Shown here piece after piece: positions 55,987 through 64,000 of a stretch of DNA of 64,000 bases. Below the pieces are notes generated by a model, which made no database searches, had not been told where the DNA came from, and saw only the letters and a list, made by a program, of their open reading frames with translations. How positions within the stretch are numbered: the stretch's first letter is position 1; every line of letters begins with the position of its first letter. Source of the stretch: Allosalinactinospora lopnorensis (GTDB taxonomy: Bacteria > Actinomycetota > Actinomycetes > Streptosporangiales > Streptosporangiaceae); assembly GCF_000981225.1 (NCBI RefSeq), contig NZ_LAJC01000015.1, forward strand, positions 1-64,000, given 5' to 3'. The position numbers were made by a program, and so were the translations under genes.

Positions 55987-56610
55987 ATGACGGCCGACCT
56001 CTCGCCACACGATGCCCGAGTCACCGAACACACCCTTGACGCCGCGAGACGGCTGTTCTCCCAACACGGAGTACGCGGTATCGACATGGCCACGCTCATC
56101 CGGGAGATCACCCGGGAGACCGGGATCAACTTCCTGGAGTTCCGCCGTGCCTTCCCCACCCGGATGGACCTGGTCTACGCGGTCGTCCTCCGTTCCACTC
56201 GCACGCTCGTCACGGGGCAGATCGCCGACTCCGGGGCACCCGAACCCCCGGTGGACCGCCTTGCCGCGCTCATCCGCAGGCACATCGATTTCTGCTGGGA
56301 GCACTGGACGGAGGAAGGGCTGCGGCGCGATCTGATGCCCACGCTCCGCGCCATCCACCCCACGCGCTACCGGGAACTGTACGACCTCATGCGCTCCTAC
56401 CAGGAGCACATCCGCGACATGATCGCAGAGGGCAACAGTGCGGGACTCTTCACCGCCCCCCAGCCCGGTGCCGCGGCCGACACCGTCCTGGAGACCCTGG
56501 ACTCCATCCTGAACTGGTACGAGCCCGAGGGCGGGCTGACTCTGCCGCAGCTGGGCGATGTCTACGTCGATCTGATCATCCACCACCAGATGGGCTGTCC
56601 TCGCGAGTAG
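55987..56610 (+). CDS. TetR-family regulator
   Basis: About 207 aa. N-terminal HTH: DAARRLFSQHGVRGIDMATLIREITRETGINFLEFRRAFPTRMDLVYAVV; a ligand-binding helical domain follows with no recognised specificity. ATG 55987 has AAGAG 6 bases upstream; an ATG at 55981 is possible. Convergent with pntB, 32 bp apart. Confidence 0.82.
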   Translation: MTADLSPHDARVTEHTLDAARRLFSQHGVRGIDMATLIREITRETGINFLEFRRAFPTRMDLVYAVVLRSTRTLVTGQIADSGAPEPPVDRLAALIRRHIDFCWEHWTEEGLRRDLMPTLRAIHPTRYRELYDLMRSYQEHIRDMIAEGNSAGLFTAPQPGAAADTVLETLDSILNWYEPEGGLTLPQLGDVYVDLIIHHQMGCPRE

Positions 56611-56642
56611 CGCCGGTGGTTCGCCGCGCTGGAGGCGGAACC

Positions 56643-58057
56643 TCACCGCACGAGGGTCTTGACGGCCGTTGTCAGCGTTCCGAGCGCGGACTTCGCGTCG
56701 GCCAGGAACATGCGGGTCCCGGGTTCGGTGTAGAGCTCGTTGTCGATGCCGGCGTAGCCGTGGCCCATCGACCGTTTGACCACGATGACGGTTTCGGCCC
56801 GGTCCACGTCGAGGATCGGCATGCCGGATATCGGCGTCCCCGGGCGCCGGGCGGCCGGGTTCGTGACATCGTTGGCCCCGATGACCAGCGCGACATCCGC
56901 CCGCGGGAACTCCGGGTTGATCTCCTCCATCTCCTTCATCTGGGAGTAGGGCACCTTCGCCTCGGCGAGCAGTACGTTCATGTGTCCGGGCATCCGGCCG
57001 GCCACCGGGTGGATCGCGTAGTCCACCCGCACCCCTCTGCTCTCCAGCAGCTCGGTGAGCTCGTGGAGCTCGTGCTGAGCCTGGGCCGCTGCCAGCCCGT
57101 ACCCCGGGACGACGATGACACGTCCGGCATAGGCGAGCCGGATCGCGGCGTCGTCCGCGTCGATCGTCCGGATCCCCTCAGCGGCGCCGACGGCCCCCGG
57201 CGCCGCACCGTCGCCCGTCCCGAACCCGCCGATGAGGATGCTGCCGAGGGAGCGGTTCATGGCGTCGGCCATGAGCTTGGTGAGGATGCCACCGGAGGCG
57301 CCCACCAGGCGCCCGCGATGATGAGCATGGTGTTCTCGATGACGAAACCCGCCATCGCGACCGCCACCCCCGTGGCCGCGTTCAGCAGCGAAACGACGAC
57401 GGGCATATCCGCGCCGCCGATCGCCAGCACCATCAGCACACCGAGAAGGAGCGAGGCGAGCACGAGGACGGCCAGGGCCGGAACCCCGATGAGGCCGGCG
57501 ATCAGCAGGCCGGCCGCCACGGCGATGACCGCGATCAGCACGGCGTTCAGTGCCCCGCGCCCGGGGAGGAGCACAGGGCTCCCGGACACCCATCCCTGGA
57601 GTTTCCCCGAGGCGATGAGCGAGCCGGAGAAGGCGACCGTGCCGATGAGGACGTCGAGTGTGACCGCGATCGCCGCGGCCGCTGAGAGCGTCCCCTCAGG
57701 GCCACCGAACTGCAGGAAATCGTGCACACCGATGAGGGCGGCCGCTCCGCCGCCGACCGCGTTGAAAAGGCTGACCAGTTGCGGCATGGCGGTCATCCGC
57801 ACGGTGCGCGCCGAGTACAGTCCCGCGGCCGCCCCGATGGCGATTCCGACCGCGAGCACGATCCATCCCGCCGGGGTTACGGTCCCGGAGTCGATGAGGT
57901 AGACGAGGGTCGCGACCACCGCCGCGGCCATTCCCAGGGCCGAGAGCCGGTTGCCGCGTCGGGCCGTCCCCGGCGAGTTCATCAGGTGCAGCCCGATCAC
58001 GAAACAGGTCGCCGCGCCCAGGTAGACGAGCCGGATGATGACGTCGACGGTGCTCAT
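56643..58057 (-). pseudogene. pntB: NAD(P) transhydrogenase subunit beta, one frameshift
   Basis: Membrane subunit plus NADP-binding domain of the proton-translocating transhydrogenase. N-terminal part is hydrophobic (nine or so spans) with VGGGAAALIGVHDFL and GGADMPVVVSLLNAATGVAVAMAGFVIENTMLIIAG. C-terminal dIII: VIVVPGYGLAAAQAQHELHEL, HPVAGRMPGHMNVLLAEAKVPY, VALVIGANDVTNPAARRPG. The frame is lost at 57308-57309; one added C gives IIAGALVGASGGILTKLMADAMNRSL. Start ATG 58057 overlaps pntA2 as ATGA. Confidence 0.92.
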
Positions 58058-58485
58058 GACCGGCCCTCCCGGGGATCCGCCGCCTCTGTGCCGGTCCGGC
58101 CGTCGTCCGCCGCCTCAGCCGGTTCCCGCGCGCCGCTGCCGGCGGAGACCGCCGGGGGTGCGCCCGCGGCGTCCTCCTCGACGGCGGGCTCGGGTGCACG
58201 CTCCGAGGGCGGGCGGAACATCTGCAGCATCCGGTCCGTGACGACATACCCCCCGACGACGTTCATGGCGGCGAACACCGCGGCCACCAGCGCCAGCGCG
58301 TAGCCGAGCGGGGTATCCGCCGTGACGGCGATGACCATCGCCCCGACCAGGACGACGCCGTGGATGGCGTTGGCGGCCGACATCAGCGGCGTGTGCAGGG
58401 TCGCGGGCACCTTACTGATGACCTCGAACCCCACCAGGACGCTGAGCAGAAAGATGGTCAGGTCAGTAAGGAGTTCCGGACTCAT
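58054..58485 (-). CDS. pntA2: NAD(P) transhydrogenase subunit alpha part 2
   Basis: 143 aa membrane subunit. ELLTDLTIFLLSVLVGFEVISKVPATLHTPLMSAANAIHGVVLVGAMVIAV and then LVAAVFAAMNVVGGYVVTDRMLQMF are the alpha-subunit TM region. A long Ala/Glu-rich tail (about 45 residues) is unusual. It overlaps pntA1 by 23 bases and pntB by 4 (ATGA), so all three are coupled. Confidence 0.92.
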   Translation of the reverse strand: MSPELLTDLTIFLLSVLVGFEVISKVPATLHTPLMSAANAIHGVVLVGAMVIAVTADTPLGYALALVAAVFAAMNVVGGYVVTDRMLQMFRPPSERAPEPAVEEDAAGAPPAVSAGSGAREPAEAADDGRTGTEAADPREGRS

Positions 58486-59671
58486 GGGGTTCGACTCCTC
58501 CCGCTGTTGTCACGGCTTCGACCGCTGCCGCGGCAGCGTGGTGCACCACCCTGCCGCCGTGTGTGATGACAACTCCCGCCTGGATCTCGTCGTCCAGATC
58601 GATCACCGGCCGCCCTTCGCTGAACATGTGGAAGAGCAGCGTCCGCACGTTGCGCGAGTAGGCCTCCGACGCCGCGCGGGGCACCGTGGCGGGCAGGTTC
58701 CCGGCACCGATGACCGTGACCCCGCGATCGGTGACGACCGTGTCGTCCGAGCGGGACAGCGCCACGTTCCCGCCGTACGGGCCCGCCGCGAGGTCCACCA
58801 CGACCGCGCCCGGGCGGAGCCGGGCGATCGCGTCCTCCTCCAGCAGCAGAGGCGGCCGCCCGCCGGGGACCTGTGCGGTGGCGATCACGATGTCGAAGCG
58901 GTGGACCTGGTCGGAAAGGGCTCCGAGCTGGAACCGCCGCTCCGCGTCGGTGAGAGCGCGGGCGTATCCCCCGCCGGCCCCCGCCGATTCCACTTCGGGC
59001 AGTTCCAGGACCTCGGCGCCGAGCGAGCGGATCTCCTCGCGCGCCTCGTGGCGGACGTCGTAACCGGTGACGACGGCACCGAGCCGGTTGGCGGTCGCGA
59101 TCGCCTGCAGTCCGGCGACTCCGGCCCCCAGCACCAGGATCTCCGCGGGCCGCGCCACACCGGCCGCGGTCATCAGGAGGGGAAGGTAGCGGTCGTAGGC
59201 CGCGGCGGCGACGATCACCGCCTTGTACCCGGCGACGTTGGCCTGGGAGCTGAGCGCGTCCATCGGCTGTGCCCGGCTCAGCGTACGTGGCACTCCGTCG
59301 AGACTGACAGCGGTGACGCCGAGATCAGCCAGGTCGCGAATGAGCAGGGGGTCGTTCAGCGGCTGCAGCATGCCCACGACGGTCTGGTCGGAGCGCAGCC
59401 GGCGCAGGATCTCGGAGGAAGGGCGCGTCACCGACAGCAGGACATCGGCGCGCTCGTGCAGTTCCGATGCGGACACGACCTCGGCGCCCGCTGAAACGTA
59501 GTCGTCGTCGGAGTAGTGTGCCCCTGCTCCGGCGCCGGTCTCGACCAGCACCGCCGGCCCCAGCTCCCGCAGGCTCTCCACAGCGGCGGGGACCACCGCG
59601 ACCCTTCGCTCTTCGGAGGCGGTCTCCTTGAGGATCCCAACAGTCAGGGCTTGTACTGGCGCTTCGGCCAT
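58463..59671 (-). CDS. pntA1: NAD(P) transhydrogenase subunit alpha part 1 (NAD-binding)
   Basis: About 402 aa NAD-binding domain I. VGILKETASEERRVAVVPAAVESL, the dinucleotide-fold ILVLGAGVAGLQAIATANRLGAVVTGYDVR, MLQPLNDPLLIRDL and GADDxx-like EAREEIRSLGAEVLELP are all present. Restores NADPH from NADH using the proton gradient together with pntA2 and pntB. ATG 59671 has AGGAGGG 5 bases upstream. First gene of the operon. Confidence 0.95.
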   Translation of the reverse strand: MAEAPVQALTVGILKETASEERRVAVVPAAVESLRELGPAVLVETGAGAGAHYSDDDYVSAGAEVVSASELHERADVLLSVTRPSSEILRRLRSDQTVVGMLQPLNDPLLIRDLADLGVTAVSLDGVPRTLSRAQPMDALSSQANVAGYKAVIVAAAAYDRYLPLLMTAAGVARPAEILVLGAGVAGLQAIATANRLGAVVTGYDVRHEAREEIRSLGAEVLELPEVESAGAGGGYARALTDAERRFQLGALSDQVHRFDIVIATAQVPGGRPPLLLEEDAIARLRPGAVVVDLAAGPYGGNVALSRSDDTVVTDRGVTVIGAGNLPATVPRAASEAYSRNVRTLLFHMFSEGRPVIDLDDEIQAGVVITHGGRVVHHAAAAAVEAVTTAGGVEPHESGTPY

Positions 59672-59828
59672 ATCAGCCCTCCTCCTGCCGGCACGAGCTC
59701 CGGGCACTTCCTACCCACCGAGACTCGTGCGGATGCGTGCGCGTCCCCGCGCCGTCCTGGTCCGGCCGCCTGAGACGGCGCTGCGGTCTCGGGGCGAGGT
59801 CTGCCGTGTCGGAAAAAGCAGGGGCCCG

Positions 59829-60401
59829 CTACGAGCGGTCGACGACGGTCAGCACGGCCCAGACCACCTTGCCTTGACCTTCGAGCAGGTGCCAGCCCCA
59901 GGCGGAGCTGAACGACTCGATGAGGTGCAGCCCGCGCCCGCCCTCTTCGAGGTCGCTCTGCTCGCCCAGTTCCGGTACCCGATGGCTGGGGTCGAAGGCC
60001 ATGCAGGTCAGCTGGGTGCCCTCGCGGAGCAGTCCGAGCTGGATGGACCATTCGGAGATGGCTCCGGCCGTCTCCGGCACCGCATGCCGGCACGCGTTGG
60101 TCACCAGTTCGGAGACGACGAGCCGAACCTCACCGAGCAGCCCGCTCAGGTCGGCCAGTCCCCAGCTGGATAACGCCGTGCGCGCGAAGTCCCGGGCGGT
60201 CCTGACCGAGGAAGCGTGGAATCCCAGTCCCTGCGCAGCGATGCGCCGGTCGAGGACGCGATGGCCGATGGGCAGCGGCATTGATGTGAGTCCCCACCAC
60301 CCGCTGGGCGCGTCGGCGGGTTCGATCGCGGACAGCACCCGGTCGATCCCTGCTCTCGTGTGCGGGTCACTGGCACTACAGGAAGCGAAGCGCGCGTTCA
60401 T
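59829..60401 (-). CDS. RsbW-like ATP-binding protein (anti-sigma-factor-type HATPase)
   Basis: About 190 aa. HATPase_c domain of the serine-kinase anti-sigma type: VRLVVSELVTNACRHAV (N box) and DPSHRVPELGEQSDLEEGGRGLHLIESFSSAWGW (G1/G2 region). No HTH or membrane span. Such small ATPases often sit near XRE and DUF397 genes in actinomycetes (abaA/whiJ-like modules). Divergent from the DUF397 gene here. ATG 60401 has AGGGG 5 bases upstream. Partner unknown. Confidence 0.85.
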   Translation of the reverse strand: MNARFASCSASDPHTRAGIDRVLSAIEPADAPSGWWGLTSMPLPIGHRVLDRRIAAQGLGFHASSVRTARDFARTALSSWGLADLSGLLGEVRLVVSELVTNACRHAVPETAGAISEWSIQLGLLREGTQLTCMAFDPSHRVPELGEQSDLEEGGRGLHLIESFSSAWGWHLLEGQGKVVWAVLTVVDRS

Positions 60402-60485
60402 CGCGGCCCCTGCGGGGTTGTGCGTTTCGCACTGTTTATGGCCACGTGCACCATTCCTCGTGTCTCTTACAGCTGCAAGCACGAA

Positions 60486-60779
60486 TGCATGTGCACACGG
60501 CAGTCTAGTGAGAAACGGGCCGACTGTCGTCCCCGGCCACCATCGTTATGAAAATTTGAACCGGTCGCACCCCGCGATCGCGCGCTTGACCCACACGGGT
60601 CTCATCTTCCTGTGTACAGCCCGACAGGCATTCACCGGACCCAGGAGCGCCGGATAACGGCCGCTGCCGCGCCACCCCCTCCGACCAGGTCACCACCGAT
60701 CGTCGGCTCACCATCACCCGGAACAATTCAGGTAATTTACTGTCGCAAGAACCGATGCAAACACATATGCACGTGCATA
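60486..60779. promoter_or_regulatory. Two TGCAYGTGCA palindromes in the HATPase/DUF397 gap
   Basis: TGCATGTGCA at 60486-60495 and, inside the 14-bp perfect palindrome TATGCACGTGCATA (60766-60779), TGCACGTGCA. Both fall in the divergent gap, one nearer each gene. They look like paired operators, perhaps for the XRE protein of the module. The rest of 60402-60967 holds no gene. Confidence 0.5.
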
Positions 60780-60967
60780 GCTGCGCTATGTTCGAACGTG
60801 AGAGGAGGACCCGCGCGCTCCCTCAGGTGGACGCGACCAGGCCGCGGTCGCGGACACGACGTGTACTCGCAAACAAGGGTCAGCAGTACGGCAAGTAGAA
60901 CAGGCCAGCCCAGTGCCGGAGACCACACCATCCGCAGGGCCCGCAACGATTCGGTGAGGAGAGTTAG

Positions 60968-61204
60968 ATGCAGCAGGCCGAAAACGGCATCCCCGCCAGC
61001 AGCTTGCGTGAGGTCGTCTGGCATAAGAGCCGCCTCAGCAATCCCAACGGGAACTGCGTCGAGATCGCCCGGCTACCGGACGGAGAGGTCGCGGTCCGCA
61101 ACTCCCGCCACCCGCACGGCCCGGCGCTGATCTACACGCCGGCCGAGATCACGGCGTTCGTGCAGGGAGCCAAGGCCGGCGATTTCGACCACCTGATGGA
61201 CTGA
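60968..61204 (+). CDS. DUF397 domain protein
   Basis: 78 aa. WHKSRLSNPNGNCVEIARLPDGEVAVRNSRHPHGPALIYTPAEITAFVQGAKAGDFDHL is the DUF397 signature. Small proteins of this type accompany XRE regulators in actinomycetes and may bind them. ATG 60968 has GAGGAGAG upstream. Placed before, not after, its XRE partner. Confidence 0.92.
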   Translation: MQQAENGIPASSLREVVWHKSRLSNPNGNCVEIARLPDGEVAVRNSRHPHGPALIYTPAEITAFVQGAKAGDFDHLMD

Positions 61205-61387
61205 GCCCGCACGCCGCGTCCGCGAGGTCGGGCGAACCTCCACGGCACAGGTAGCGGAACCGGACATCGCGGGCCCTGATGAAGCGGGTTCCGACCAGGG
61301 GCACAGGCACCGGGCCGCACCGAAACCTGCGGGCAACAGGGCTGTGACAGACGCGAAAGAGGAAGAGAATAGTGGGGAGGGAGCAAA

Positions 61388-61420
61388 GGGACGGCAAAGG
61401 GGTTGCGGCGAAGCCGTCCC
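61388..61420 (+). terminator. Hairpin after DUF397
   Basis: GGGACGGC / GCCGTCCC, perfect 8-bp stem with a 17-base loop, about 185 bases past the DUF397 stop. The long loop makes it a weak terminator candidate. Confidence 0.35.
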
Positions 61421-61469
61421 TCGCCCCTTGGTTCACATAACGAGAAGAATTGAACGCTCCTCCTCACAT

Positions 61470-61492
61470 CTGGTTCACTGACTGCGAACCAG
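61470..61492 (+). promoter_or_regulatory. CTGGTTC/GAACCAG inverted repeat before the XRE gene
   Basis: Perfect 7-bp inverted repeat with a 9-base spacer ending 20 bases before the XRE start; a further half-site-like TTGGTTCAC lies at about 61428-61436. Possible autoregulatory operator. Confidence 0.45.
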
Positions 61493-61511
61493 CCGCCCTT
61501 AGGAGAGACCC

Positions 61512-62419
61512 GTGGGAACAGCGCAGTCGAGCGAAACCGCTCCTCAGCTCAACATACTCGACTACTCGCGGGGCGGACCGACGGTGCTGCGGATCCTGCT
61601 GGGAACCAGTTGCGCCGGCTTCGTACCGCCAGGGGCATCTCACGGGAGGACGCCGGGTACGAGATCCGGGCCTCGCACGCCAAGATCAGCCGTCTGGAAC
61701 TGGGGCAGGTCAGCTTCAAGGAGCGCGATGTCGCCGACCTCCTCACCCTCTACGGGGTCACGGCCGAGGAGGAGCGCGAACCACTGCTCGCGCTCGCACG
61801 CCAGGCCAACACCCCGGGCTGGTGGCACAAGTACAGCGGCATCCTGCCGCACTGGTTCGAGGTGTACGTCGGCCTGGAGGAAGCGGCCGCCATCATCCGC
61901 ACCTACGAGATCCAGTTCATCCCCGGCCTGCTGCAGACCGAGGAGTACAGCCGCGCCGTCATCATGCTCGCCCACAGCGGCGCACCGGCCGAGGAGATCG
62001 ACCGCCGGGTCGCCCTGCGGATGGCCCGGCAGAAGCGTCTCACCGGACCGGGCGCCCCAAAGCTGTGGGCGGCCGTGGACGAGGCCGCGCTGCGCCGCCC
62101 CCTGGGCGGTCCCAACGCCATGCGCGCCCAGCTTGAGCACCTGATCGAGATGGCCACGCTGCCCAATGTCACCCTGCAGATCGTCTCGTTCAACCAAGGA
62201 GGCCACGCGGCGGCGGGCGGTCCGTTCAGCATCCTGCGGTTCACCAGCCCCGAACTGCCCGACATCGTCTACCTCGAACAGCTGACCAGCGCCCTGTACT
62301 TCGACAAGCCCGAGGAGACGGAGCACTACATGCAGGTCATGGACCGGCTGTGTATCGAGGCCTTACCCGCCTCCTCGACGACCCAGTACCTCGGGACGCT
62401 TCTCAAAGACTTCACCTGA
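61512..62419 (+). CDS. XRE-family regulator with DUF5753 domain, N-terminal frameshift
   Basis: About 302 aa when restored. HTH region: LRRLRTARGISREDAGYEIRASHAKISRLELGQVSFKERDVADLLTLYG; then DUF5753 (PGLLQTEEYSRAVIMLAH; LIEMATLPNVTLQIVSFNQGGHAAAGGPFSILRF). GTG 61512 has AGGAGAG upstream and begins MGTAQSSETAPQLNILDYSRGG; the frame is lost at 61606-61607 and one added C gives LLGTQLRRLRTARG. Without restoration a start at 61610 would lack the N-terminal 33 residues. Partner of DUF397, WhiJ/AbaA-type by analogy. Confidence 0.88.
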
Positions 62420-62651
62420 GCACGGGACCGCACCTCCTTCTGAGGGACGTCCGAGGCGCGGACCCCGAGACAGGGCAGACCGGCCCCGGGAGCGGTGGTC
62501 GTTGACGCGCCGCCCCGCTTTTCCTCCCCCACGCACAGCTCACCCACTGTGACAGCACGGCCGCGTCAGGCATCGGACGGTGGGCCGCAGCGGCGTAAAG
62601 CGATCCGCCAAGCACCACGGCCGCGGGAGATTCGTCTGCCCAACATGTGAC

Positions 62652-62673
62652 ACTACGTTATATAAAGAGTAGT
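62652..62673 (+). promoter_or_regulatory. Promoter/operator of the TetR gene
   Basis: ACTAC (62652-62656) and GTAGT (62669-62673) flank a TATATAAA -10-like element, just before the ATG at 62684. The start has no Shine-Dalgarno, so the mRNA may be leaderless. The repeat is a likely autoregulatory operator. The rest of 62420-62683 has no gene. Confidence 0.4.
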
Positions 62674-62683
62674 CTCATATTTC

Positions 62684-63519
62684 ATGGGAGAGAGAGTTCC
62701 GTGGGAGCTGGTGGAAGCCGCGCTGGCGGCGGCCCGCGAGCGGGGTACGGACGTGGCTGTGGTCCCGTTGACCGCGATCGCGGCAGCAGCGGGGATCTCA
62801 CGCAGCACCCTGCTGCGGCGGCTCGGCGGATCAAGGGCGGCGATCGATGAGGCGGTCCGCGCCGCGGGCGTGGATCCCGGGGGCCGTCCGCCGGTGCGGG
62901 AACGGGCCGTAGCGGCGGCCGCCCAACTGATCAGCGAGCGCGGACTCGGCGCGGTCACGCTCGACGCGGTCGCCGAGGCGGCCCAGTGTTCGCTGCCGAG
63001 CCTGCACACGGCCTTCGGCGGCCGCGACGGCCTGCTCACCGCGATCTTCGAGCGCCACAGCCCGCTGCTCGACCTGGAACGGCTCGCCGCGAGCCCGCCC
63101 GCCGCCCTTGGGAGCACCGTGCGGGAGATCCACCGCGCCCTGGTCACGGCCTTCGACCGGCACCCCCGGGTGCTGCCGGCGCTGTTCGCCGATCTGTTCA
63201 GCCGCCCCGACGGTCCGGGCGGCCAGATGTTCCGGGCGGGCTTTCCCCGCCTGTTCGACAGCTTCGGCGCGCTGCTGCTGCCGCACGTCCGGGCCGGCCG
63301 CCTGCGCCCGCTGCCGCTTCCGCTGCTCATCCAGCAGATGCTCGGCCTCTGACGGTGCACTTGGCGCTCCGGCCGACACTCGAATCCGCCCTGGGGCCGC
63401 AGCTTCCCTCCCTTGAGGAGGCCTGCGAGACGTTCGCCGACGCATACCTGCGCGCGGCAGCGGTATCGGGGGGCGCCGAGCGCCCCGACCCGAACGGACG
63501 ACGAGAGAACGAGGAGTAG
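62684..63519 (+). CDS. TetR-family regulator with two tandem HTH domains, C-terminal frameshift
   Basis: About 278 aa when restored. First HTH: VEAALAAARERGTDVAVVPLTAIAAAAGISRSTLLRRLGGSRAAIDEAV; second HTH: VRERAVAAAAQLISERGLGAVTLDAVAEAAQCSLPSLHTAFGGRDGLLTAIFERH; then a ligand-binding domain. Most TetR proteins have only one HTH. At 63346-63347 one missing C ends the frame early (QQMLGL); restored, it continues MLGPLTVHLALRPTLESALG and stops at 63519, 3 bases before the next gene. Confidence 0.85.
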
Positions 63520-63522
63520 ACC

Positions 63523-64000
63523 ATGCGCAGCAAAACGTCGGCGGCCGTCGGCAGTATCGTGTTCTTCCTCCTGGCGCCGGGGTTCGTGGCCGGTCTCGGA
63601 CCGTGGTGGATCACCCGCTGGGAGCTCGGCGAGCCCGCACCGTACTGGGTGGTGGCGCAGGCGGTGGGCGTCCTCCTGATCTGCGCGGGGCTGTTCTGGT
63701 GTATCCACGCGTTCGCGCGGTTCGCCATGGCCTGGGGGACGCCCGCCCCGATCACACCGACCAGGCACCTGGTCGTCGAGGGCCCCAACCGCTACGTGCG
63801 CAACCCCATGTACGTCTCGCTGCTGGGGGTCATCCTCGGCCAGGCGCTGCTGTTCGGCTCGTTCGACCTGGTGCTCTGGGCCGCGTTCTTCTGGGGTCTT
63901 ACCGCCCTGTTCGTCCGCTTCTACGAGGAACCCACCCTGCTGCGCCAGTTCGGGAGCGAGTACGAGACCTACCGGCGCAACGTGCCGGCCTGGCTGCCGC
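63523..64000 (+). CDS. Isoprenylcysteine methyltransferase-like membrane protein, partial
   Basis: Membrane methyltransferase of the ICMT/phospholipid-methyltransferase-like group. IVFFLLAPGFVAGLGPWWITRWELG, then LVVEGPNRYVRNPMYVSLLGVILGQALLFGS (the NPMY/GPxRYVRNPMY motif is typical) and FYEEPTLLRQFGSEYETYRRNVPAWLP. ATG 63523 has GAGGAG just upstream, within the TetR 3' end, so it is in the TetR operon and probably its target. The stop is beyond the window. Confidence 0.85.
   Translation, partial: MRSKTSAAVGSIVFFLLAPGFVAGLGPWWITRWELGEPAPYWVVAQAVGVLLICAGLFWCIHAFARFAMAWGTPAPITPTRHLVVEGPNRYVRNPMYVSLLGVILGQALLFGSFDLVLWAAFFWGLTALFVRFYEEPTLLRQFGSEYETYRRNVPAWLP

Noticed and set aside
1-64000. tRNA, rRNA or CRISPR arrays
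   Set aside because: Intergenic gaps were read for clover-leaf segments and regularly spaced repeats; none was convincing.

Overview
The window is high-GC actinobacterial chromosome. GTG starts are common, GGAGG-type ribosome sites are clear, and stop/start overlaps such as ATGA are frequent. A phosphatidylinositol-mannoside operon, a CvnABCD conservon, a DUF397/XRE pair and a cobalamin riboswitch on metE point to a filamentous actinomycete. Nocardiopsaceae is my best guess, by inference only. There is no IS element, integrase, CRISPR array, rRNA or tRNA that I can support. It reads as core and near-core chromosome.

Layout. 0-3.9 kb (minus): PIM lipid operon HIT / DCC thiol-disulfide protein / PIP synthase / acyltransferase / pimA. 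4.1-6.7 kb: broken DUF885 protease-like gene and a cyclase-family (KynB-like) hydrolase. 6.8-11.9 kb (minus): conservon cvnA-D. 12.4-13.7 kb: FAA-hydrolase-like protein and two tiny coupled DnaJ-type zinc-knuckle proteins. 14.2-18.3 kb: secreted VldE-like protein with a hairpin-rich leader, two membrane proteins, a PfkB sugar kinase. 18.4-21.7 kb: small hypothetical, metE and its B12 riboswitch. 22.1-28.9 kb: lipoprotein polysaccharide deacetylase, DUF6461, pyrD, PAC2, ABC-class ATPase. 29.2-38.0 kb (minus): an acetate/carboxylate block of two SSS symporters, two small partners, a LytS/LytT two-component pair and acs. 39.2-46.5 kb: acyltransferase, Lrp-type regulator divergent from a branched-chain 2-oxoacid dehydrogenase (E1a, E1b, E2), and a beta-barrel surface protein. 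47.1-49.9 kb: tryptophan catabolism kynA-kynU with a divergent Lrp-type regulator. 50.1-56.6 kb: MFS exporter, DUF4031, HD, PhzF, VOC, DeoR regulator divergent from a glycerophosphodiesterase, TetR. 56.6-59.7 kb: pntA1-pntA2-pntB transhydrogenase. 59.8-62.4 kb: RsbW-like ATPase / DUF397 / XRE module with palindromic sites. 62.7-64 kb: double-HTH TetR regulator and a methyltransferase running off the end.

Taken together, several blocks feed acetyl-CoA and branched acyl-CoA metabolism: acetate uptake and activation, branched-chain keto-acid oxidation, tryptophan breakdown. Each has its own local regulator.

Data quality. Fourteen genes carry sixteen apparent single-base indels. Most are loss of one C or G from a short CCC/GGG run, and they hit housekeeping genes such as pyrD, acs, pntB and the bkd E2 gene. 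I read this mainly as consensus error, not gene decay. Frameshifted genes are given their full restored span. No clear new defence or mobile system was found. The most interesting unexplained items are the zinc-knuckle pair, the hairpin-rich leader at 14.07-14.23 kb, the paired GGATTAC repeats before the symporter/LytST locus, and the palindromes in the RsbW/DUF397/XRE module.
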